From PVC group bacterium (GTDB taxonomy: Bacteria; Verrucomicrobiota; Kiritimatiellia; CAIKKV01; PXCX01), in NCBI GenBank assembly GCA_003565195.1, contig PXCX01000321.1, positions 1 through 10,550 of the forward strand: 10,550 nt of DNA, in the 5' to 3' direction. A program made the translations under genes and the position numbers. Below the pieces are notes generated by a model. It had not been told where the DNA came from. It was given only the letters and a program-made list of their open reading frames with translations, and did no database searches. Below, in pieces: positions 6,754 through 10,550 of this stretch; within the stretch, counting starts at the first letter, position 1, and each line of letters starts with the position of its first letter.

Positions 6754-7826
6754 GACCCTGCACTCCGCCGAATCAAAAGATACAGGAAAGCCGGCGCCCC
6801 GAGGAAAGCGGTCAATACCGCAACCGGCAAAACATGCGGCGCCAGCACCAACCGGGCAACCGTGTCCGCCGCCAATAAAAGCGCACTGCCCGTCAGACAG
6901 GTTGCCGGCAGTAAGAACCTGTGATCATCGCCAATAATACGTCGTACGATATGCGGGCAAACCAGTCCGACAAATCCGATCACCCCCAGGAACGCGACAA
7001 TGACCGCGGTCAACATCGCGGCCACCATCATCCCCACCAGCCGCACTCGTTCGACGCGCACGCCCAATCCGCGGGCGGTTTGGTCGCCGGCATCGATCGC
7101 GTTATAGTTCCAGCGATTAATCGAAAAAAAGGCAACGCCGAGACCGACAACAACCGCCATATAGCCGACTTCGCGCCAACCGGCCCGTCCCACGTCGCCA
7201 AAGGTCCAGAAAACCATGACGGCGAGTTGGACGTCATCGGCAAAATACTGCAGGAACATCGTGCCGGCGGAAAAAAGCGATCCGAGCGCAACACCGCTTA
7301 ATACCAGCACTTCGGGCGTAGCGCCGCGGAGACGTCCGATTCCGATGATAATCAGCGATGCGGCCATACAGGCGCCGAACGCCGTCAAGGCGGTAAACCC
7401 GCTACGGACAACGGTGACCGCGGCGGTGGGGGTGGATTGCATCACCCCGGCGCCGAATCCCATGACGGCGAAGGCCGCCCCGAAGGCCGCGGCCTGACTC
7501 AAACCGAGCGTGAACGGCGATCCCAACGGATTACGCAAAATCGATTGCATGGCCGCACCGGCAGCCGCCAGACCCGCGCCGGCCAGAATGGCCGCCAAGG
7601 CGTGCGGCAGACGGATGTCGCGGATGATAATCGCCCAGGCTCCCGTGGTTTCGAGTCCCAGCAACGCCCGCGGAACCTCCCTGAGCGGCACGTGAACGGC
7701 GCCCAGCGACAACGCCGCAACGAATAAAGCCGCACAAAACAGCATCAAGGCAATGATAACTCCCGTCTTGAGGCGGGTATAGGCCGTATACGCCGATGGA
7801 ATCCGACCATGATTCAAATGCGACAC
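6750..7826 (-). CDS. ABC importer permease, FecCD/BtuC type
   Basis: A polytopic inner-membrane protein of 358 residues from the chosen start, with about nine to ten hydrophobic helices. Family hallmarks include RLPHALAAILAGAGLAAAGAAMQ, the NPLGSPFTLGLSQAAAFGA block, the GARGLGVRVERVR-like coupling loop (here QTARGLGVRVERV), and the ending GVIGFVGLVCPHIVRRIIGDDHR. It forms the channel with the ATPase downstream. The frame opens at an ATG at 7871, which overlaps the binding-protein gene by 41 bp and adds a polar leader. I prefer the GTG at 7826, 4 bp after that gene's stop, with GGAG and AAGG upstream. The start is the only uncertain point. Confidence 0.9.
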
Positions 7827-7830
7827 AACC

Positions 7831-9021
7831 TTAATTCTCCAGCGGGATGCGACGGAATCCCATGTTCCCAAACCCTCGATTCAACGATTCGAATGCCGGT
7901 CTTCCATTCAGAAACGTGGTAATCTCTTCGGCTTTGGCTATCGGATCGATATCAGCAAAACGGTCGGGATACAGCACGGCGCCCACGTAATAGGCATTGG
8001 CAAAAACCGTCTCGAAGTTGCAGTTGTACGAATTGTGCGGGAACAGACCATACACCCGACCCTCCCGTACCGCCGACAGGTTGCGGAAGGCTCGATCATC
8101 TCGAAGTTGCGAGACCGCATCCGCTCCGGCATCCAAACGAAGCGTCGAAATATCGATAAAGATCACCCGGGGATTCCACATAAGGAGCTGCTCCTTGGAA
8201 ATCATGGCATGCGAAAGGTTCATGCCGGCGTCACTGGATGCGGCCACGTTGCGTGCGGACACGAAGGTGAATGGTTCAAATGACAAATCCGTGGATTGCA
8301 GACCGTGCGGGCCACGCCATGCCAGACCACCGACGTAACATGTGGGACGCATCGCCTCGGGGATATCCAGTGTGCGCCGTCTTAAATCCCTCTCAAGTTC
8401 ATCGAAATAAGCAATCACGGCCTCGGCACGTTCTGATTTGCCGACGACAACCGCCATCTCCCGTAAACTCCGATTCAGGGTATCGCGGGCATCACCCAAA
8501 TTGCCGTAGTGAAGCGGAATCACGGGAACAGTGGTTTTTCGCTGCAGTTTCGCCGGATCCTGGCCGCGACCGCCCGCGATCTTGAAAATCACCTGTGGCG
8601 GCGGATTCAGCGCGACAATCAATTCAGGATTATCCCATCCACGGAACTCGCCGAACAGGGGATAATCCTTAAATTGCGGGTTGGCAATGGCGTACGGCCT
8701 GGCATTCAAGGCCGATCCCCGCCGCTCGATACTGTCCACGGCAATAATGCGATCCTGGGCCTGCAAGTACGTCAGCAAACGCAGACACCCGGATCCGGAA
8801 CAAATTACGCGTTCCGCCGGCAACGTCAGGGTCAGCGGTTGCCCCAAGGCATCGTGCAGCCACGCGTCATCGTCCGGCGGCAACCGATGCGATCCGACGC
8901 CGCAACCCATCACCAGCCATCCGGCAAACAGAACCGCGCACCCCGTCATGGCCATACGCGCCGCCGTCAACCGGAATGCGCGGCATGACCACACACGCAC
9001 ACGCGGAATGTGAAAACTCAT
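7831..9021 (-). CDS. ABC importer substrate-binding lipoprotein, FecB/BtuF type
   Basis: A 396-residue periplasmic binding protein of the helical-backbone class. The N-terminus has a basic stretch, the hydrophobic segment AVLFAGWLVMGC and a lipobox ending at C40, so it is membrane-anchored after export. The mature part starts with a polar linker, then ERVICSGSGCLRLLTYL, AVDSIERR, and NPELIVAL followed by QVIF, as in the first lobe of FecB/BtuF-like proteins. The second lobe has NPRVIFIDIS and the ending FETVFANAYYVGAVLYPDRF, seen in binding proteins that travel with FmdE genes in anaerobes. The ATG at 9021 fits the promoter better (about 24-nt leader) than the in-frame ATG at 9042. No strong ribosome-binding site is visible for either. 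The substrate is unknown; molybdate, tungstate or an iron complex are the main options. Confidence 0.9.
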   Translation of the reverse strand: MSFHIPRVRVWSCRAFRLTAARMAMTGCAVLFAGWLVMGCGVGSHRLPPDDDAWLHDALGQPLTLTLPAERVICSGSGCLRLLTYLQAQDRIIAVDSIERRGSALNARPYAIANPQFKDYPLFGEFRGWDNPELIVALNPPPQVIFKIAGGRGQDPAKLQRKTTVPVIPLHYGNLGDARDTLNRSLREMAVVVGKSERAEAVIAYFDELERDLRRRTLDIPEAMRPTCYVGGLAWRGPHGLQSTDLSFEPFTFVSARNVAASSDAGMNLSHAMISKEQLLMWNPRVIFIDISTLRLDAGADAVSQLRDDRAFRNLSAVREGRVYGLFPHNSYNCNFETVFANAYYVGAVLYPDRFADIDPIAKAEEITTFLNGRPAFESLNRGFGNMGFRRIPLEN

Positions 9022-9051
9022 ACGAAGTATTACCAAATGCAAATACGTAAC

Positions 9052-9079
9052 ATTCTAACGGCCGGGCCGGCAAAGTCAA
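9052..9079 (-). promoter_or_regulatory. Sigma-70-like promoter of the importer-fmdE operon
   Basis: The minus strand reads TTGACT (9079-9074), a 16-bp spacer, then TAGAAT (9057-9052). This is a close match to -35/-10 with acceptable spacing and lies just upstream of the first importer gene. The expected start near 9045 gives a short leader to the ATG at 9021. The spacer is a GC-rich palindrome (GCCGGCCCGGC), which could bind a regulator. No riboswitch fits in so short a leader. Confidence 0.6.
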
Positions 9080-9100
9080 TATCGCGTTCGGGCTTGCCAT

Positions 9101-9199
9101 GTGAGAGCGAACTCCGCCTGGCAGGTCGTCAGTGTGCCGCTGTCGCTGGTCCTGGGGATCGTTGCCGGACTTGGAATCGGCACAGCAACCCAGATGTCA
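9101..9199 (+). pseudogene. Possible plus-strand relic of a membrane protein
   Basis: From a GTG at 9101 the plus strand encodes about 30 residues with one convincing transmembrane helix (VPLSLVLGIVAGLGIGT). It then runs into the heptamer repeat and polar nonsense before a stop near 9270. It looks like the first helix of a transporter or antiporter, cut at the repeat. The opposite strand has no gene here. The fragment is too short to assign a family and could be chance. Confidence 0.25.
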
Positions 9200-9221
9200 G
9201 AAGTCAGAGGTCAAATATCAA
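9194..9221. repeat. Degenerate heptamer tandem repeat (RNGTCAR-like, four units)
   Basis: Four consecutive 7-bp units read ATGTCAG, AAGTCAG, AGGTCAA and ATATCAA. The tract lies exactly between a plus-strand membrane-protein relic and a minus-strand RND-pump relic, as if it marked a join. Confidence 0.5.
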
Positions 9222-9244
9222 TCTCTTGCCTGAGCCGCAACCTG

Positions 9245-9495
9245 CCGCGCGGTCAGTGCGTAGAAGCATGAAGAATAGCGCGACGACGGCTTCGGTGGCC
9301 AGGCCGCCAATGGCACCGATGGCCATGGGCTGAAGCATATCCGCGCCTTCGCCGAGGTTCAGATCCAGCGGTGAACCCGATCATCGTGGTGATCGTGGTC
9401 ATCAGTCGCGGGCGCAGGCGAATCTTGGCAGCCTGCAGGACGGATTCACGACTGGACAAGCCCTGTCGCTGGTGAAGTTCGTCGGCAAAGGTCAT
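9245..9495 (-). pseudogene. Frameshifted C-terminal fragment of an RND efflux pump
   Basis: The first part reads MTFADELHQRQGLSSRESV, then RLRPRLMTTITTMIGF. This matches the cytoplasmic-loop-to-helix region of AcrB/CzcA-type RND pumps (...A-x-R-L-R-P-I-L-M-T-T...). After a frameshift near 9371-9376, another minus frame continues with PLDLNLGEGADMLQPMAIGAIGGLATEAVVALFFMLL, the next two conserved segments (GEGA and the P-M-A-I-G-x-I-G-G-L helix). The fragment covers about 85 of the roughly 1000 residues of a full pump and is broken at both ends. Its 5' end abuts the anti-sigma-like gene at 9495 and its 3' end meets the heptamer repeat. It is certainly non-functional; assignment to the RND family is solid, the subfamily is not. 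Confidence 0.75.
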
Positions 9496-9755
9496 CAGCG
9501 CATCAAATTCCAGGTCTCGGCGGCTTCGGCATTCCGGCGCTGTCGTGCCAGCGCCAGCACGCGGGCCGAAACACCCACCGGAATCGACGGCATTTTCGCG
9601 GCGGCCAACACACCGGCCACGTCGTCAATCGCCGCCAGCTTCAGCCGACACGCAACGCACCCGGAAAGGTGTTCGTTGACCGTCCGGCGAATGTCTACCG
9701 GCAGTTCGCCACGGGAAAAAGCTCTCAGTTGCTTTTGCGCGTCTTTACATTGCAT
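9495..9755 (-). CDS. Zinc-finger (zf-HC2) anti-sigma-like protein, probably 3'-truncated
   Basis: An 86-residue protein starting MQCKDAQKQLRAFSRGELP and continuing RRTVNEHLSGCVACRLKL. C3, H29, C33 and C36 make the HC2 zinc-binding set found at the N-terminus of anti-sigma factors. Family members usually continue into a transmembrane helix and a periplasmic domain. Here the protein ends in AAETWNLMR with no membrane segment, exactly where the RND-pump fragment begins, so the 3' part was probably lost in a rearrangement. The ATG at 9755 has AAGGAG upstream. A cognate ECF sigma gene normally lies just upstream, but none is found in 9756-10122. It is either a soluble zinc-finger protein or, more likely, a decaying remnant. 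Confidence 0.65.
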   Translation of the reverse strand: MQCKDAQKQLRAFSRGELPVDIRRTVNEHLSGCVACRLKLAAIDDVAGVLAAAKMPSIPVGVSARVLALARQRRNAEAAETWNLMR

Positions 9756-9815
9756 AGGTTGTCTCCTTACTCTGAATAAACGAACGAGCCCGACAAATCC
9801 CCCTCGGAAAGGGAG

Positions 9816-9867
9816 TGGAACAGTGGAATGCTGGAATAATGGAATCGGAATGGGGGATGTTGGAATA
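9816..9867. repeat. TGGAANNN octamer tract
   Basis: Four octamers of form TGGAANNN run in phase from 9816 (TGGAACAG, TGGAATGC, TGGAATAA, TGGAATCG), followed by looser copies to about 9867. It is the same motif found in both arms of the inverted-repeat element at 3560-3782, but here in one orientation only. Confidence 0.6.
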
Positions 9868-9920
9868 ACGATAGCAAGCCGGAACGGCGATTGTGCCGGG
9901 TCGTCCTGAGCCTCCGTAGT

Positions 9921-9992
9921 GTCGAGCATCCGGCTTCGTGCTACGCTGACTTCGGCGGATGCTGTCCGGCTGAGCCAGCCGGAAAGCTCGAC
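9921..9992. repeat. Branched inverted-repeat structure with paired CTTCG motifs
   Basis: Three nested pairings can form: GTCGAGC (9921-9927) with GCTCGAC (9986-9992), GCATCCG (9926-9932) with CGGATGC (9956-9962), and CCGGCT (9966-9971) with AGCCGG (9977-9982). The result is a three-way junction. Two CTTCG copies lie inside the first branch. It resembles a repetitive palindromic element more than a terminator. Confidence 0.5.
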
Positions 9993-10122
9993 TGCTTCCT
10001 GTCTTCCACAGCCCCGCACAAGCTCTTTTCAGGAGCAACCACGGCCCGCATGAACGTCACATCGTGTAGCCTTCGGCAACCTCATCGCCACCAAATGGCG
10101 GCTCTCAGGAAAGCGTGCAGAA

Positions 10123-10550
10123 TCATCTTCTTTCTGGGTCAGGCTCCATATCAGACGCCTGGATCGATTCGAATATCTCCTTGGCCAGTATGGGAAAGGC
10201 TGAGTTCTGAAACTCTTGGTCGTCCATGTATCGGGTAACGATTTTGTCGTTGTCAGCCATGCGCTGGATCATGAGGTCTTCGATCAGTTTGCGAATGCCT
10301 AGCTGGAATTTGTCGAGAGGATTTGCCCTCGCTGTTCGGATGACTTTTTCATCCTTTGCGGCCTTTTCCCTGATCTGCTCAAAAAACAGCCGGTCTTCTT
10401 CAGTGAAATTGGTTCCAAAGCGGTCGTTGAGCACCTGGATGATCTCAGACAACGGGACTTTATCCTCCTTTGCCTTGCCGGTGCCGACATCCGTTGGGCT
10501 CTTCACGCCTTCCGGCTGTCCCTCTTTGACTTGAATTGCGCCGGATGAAA
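10123..10550 (-). CDS. hsdR: Type I restriction enzyme R subunit (HsdR), C-terminal part, 5' end outside the window
   Basis: The minus frame is open from the right edge to a TGA at 10123-10125, giving the last 141 residues. They include PTDVGTGKAKEDKVPLSEII, then VLNDRFGTNFTEEDRLFFEQI and the ending FPILAKEIFESI. This is the helical C-terminal region of HsdR, which contacts the HsdM2S core, as opposed to the nuclease or helicase motor. The GTG at 10506 is internal, not the start. The C-terminus looks complete. HsdM and HsdS, if present, lie outside the window. It shares strand with the rest but is separated from it by repeats and gene relics, so it is probably a separate locus. Confidence 0.9.
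   Translation of the reverse strand, partial: SSGAIQVKEGQPEGVKSPTDVGTGKAKEDKVPLSEIIQVLNDRFGTNFTEEDRLFFEQIREKAAKDEKVIRTARANPLDKFQLGIRKLIEDLMIQRMADNDKIVTRYMDDQEFQNSAFPILAKEIFESIQASDMEPDPERR

Larger units (their letters stand above)
9756..10122. other. Gene-free stretch with repeats
   Basis: About 370 bp without a convincing gene on either strand. Open frames here are short, cross the repeat tracts and have unnatural composition. It holds an octamer tract (9816-9867), a branched inverted-repeat structure (9921-9992), and weaker hairpins at 10022-10036 (GCTC/GAGC) and 10086-10100 (CGCCA/TGGCG) after the hsdR stop. None has the U-run of an intrinsic terminator. Confidence 0.6.

Noticed and set aside
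9022..9051. Molybdenum-cofactor or cobalamin riboswitch in the importer leader
   Set aside because: The leader between the putative promoter and the start codon is only about 25 nt, too short for any known riboswitch of these classes.
9194..9221. CRISPR array from regularly spaced short repeats
   Set aside because: Units are 7 bp with no spacers; they form a degenerate tandem repeat, and no cas genes are present.
9941..10051. Minus-strand 36-codon frame starting MRAVVAPEKS
   Set aside because: No ribosome-binding site or family resemblance, and it runs through the branched inverted repeat.

Overview
This window reads as part of the chromosome of an anaerobic, Gram-negative, fairly GC-rich bacterium. 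The evidence is an orange-protein (ORP)-type cluster known from strict anaerobes, a diderm-style lipoprotein-dependent ABC importer, an FmdE protein, a sigma-54 activator and an RND-pump relic. Desulfobacterota or a member of the PVC group would fit, but the window alone does not fix the taxon. Almost every gene is on the minus strand, so the functional order runs from right to left.

Right edge (9756-10550): the 3' end of a type I restriction subunit gene (hsdR), then about 370 bp without a convincing gene that holds a branched inverted-repeat structure and a TGGAANNN octamer tract. Next come decayed remains (9080-9755): a short zinc-finger anti-sigma-like gene whose 3' end meets a frameshifted fragment of an RND efflux pump, a heptamer repeat, and a plus-strand relic of a membrane protein.

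Middle (5357-9079): a compact operon for a BtuCDF/FecBCD-type importer (lipoprotein binding protein, permease, ATPase) whose last gene encodes an FmdE-family protein. It has a good sigma-70-like promoter (TTGACT-N16-TAGAAT). The context points to a metal or oxyanion substrate; molybdate or tungstate is my preferred inference.

Middle-left (3790-5211): a PAS/AAA+/Fis sigma-54 activator. Its upstream gap carries a perfect 13-bp inverted repeat and a possible -24/-12 element.

Left (151-3550): a translationally coupled operon of NifX-like protein, second NifX-like protein (ORP candidate), DUF5320-like protein, two MinD-type ATPases with inserted 2x[4Fe-4S] domains, and a third NifX-like protein. 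Five of its six genes overlap by 4 bp with a neighbour. This matches the content of the ORP complex of Desulfovibrio, which binds a Mo-Cu sulfide cluster and is controlled by a sigma-54 regulator. A further small gene, possibly a hotdog thioesterase, is cut off by an insertion sequence whose transposase C-terminus starts the window.

Put together, the window looks like one metallocluster island: import of a metal oxyanion, an FmdE partner, a sigma-54 sensor, and an ATP-dependent scaffold set for assembling or carrying a metal-sulfur cluster. Small repeats have invaded it. A long inverted repeat sits between the regulator and the ORP-type operon, and a palindromic insert lies in frame inside one ATPase.
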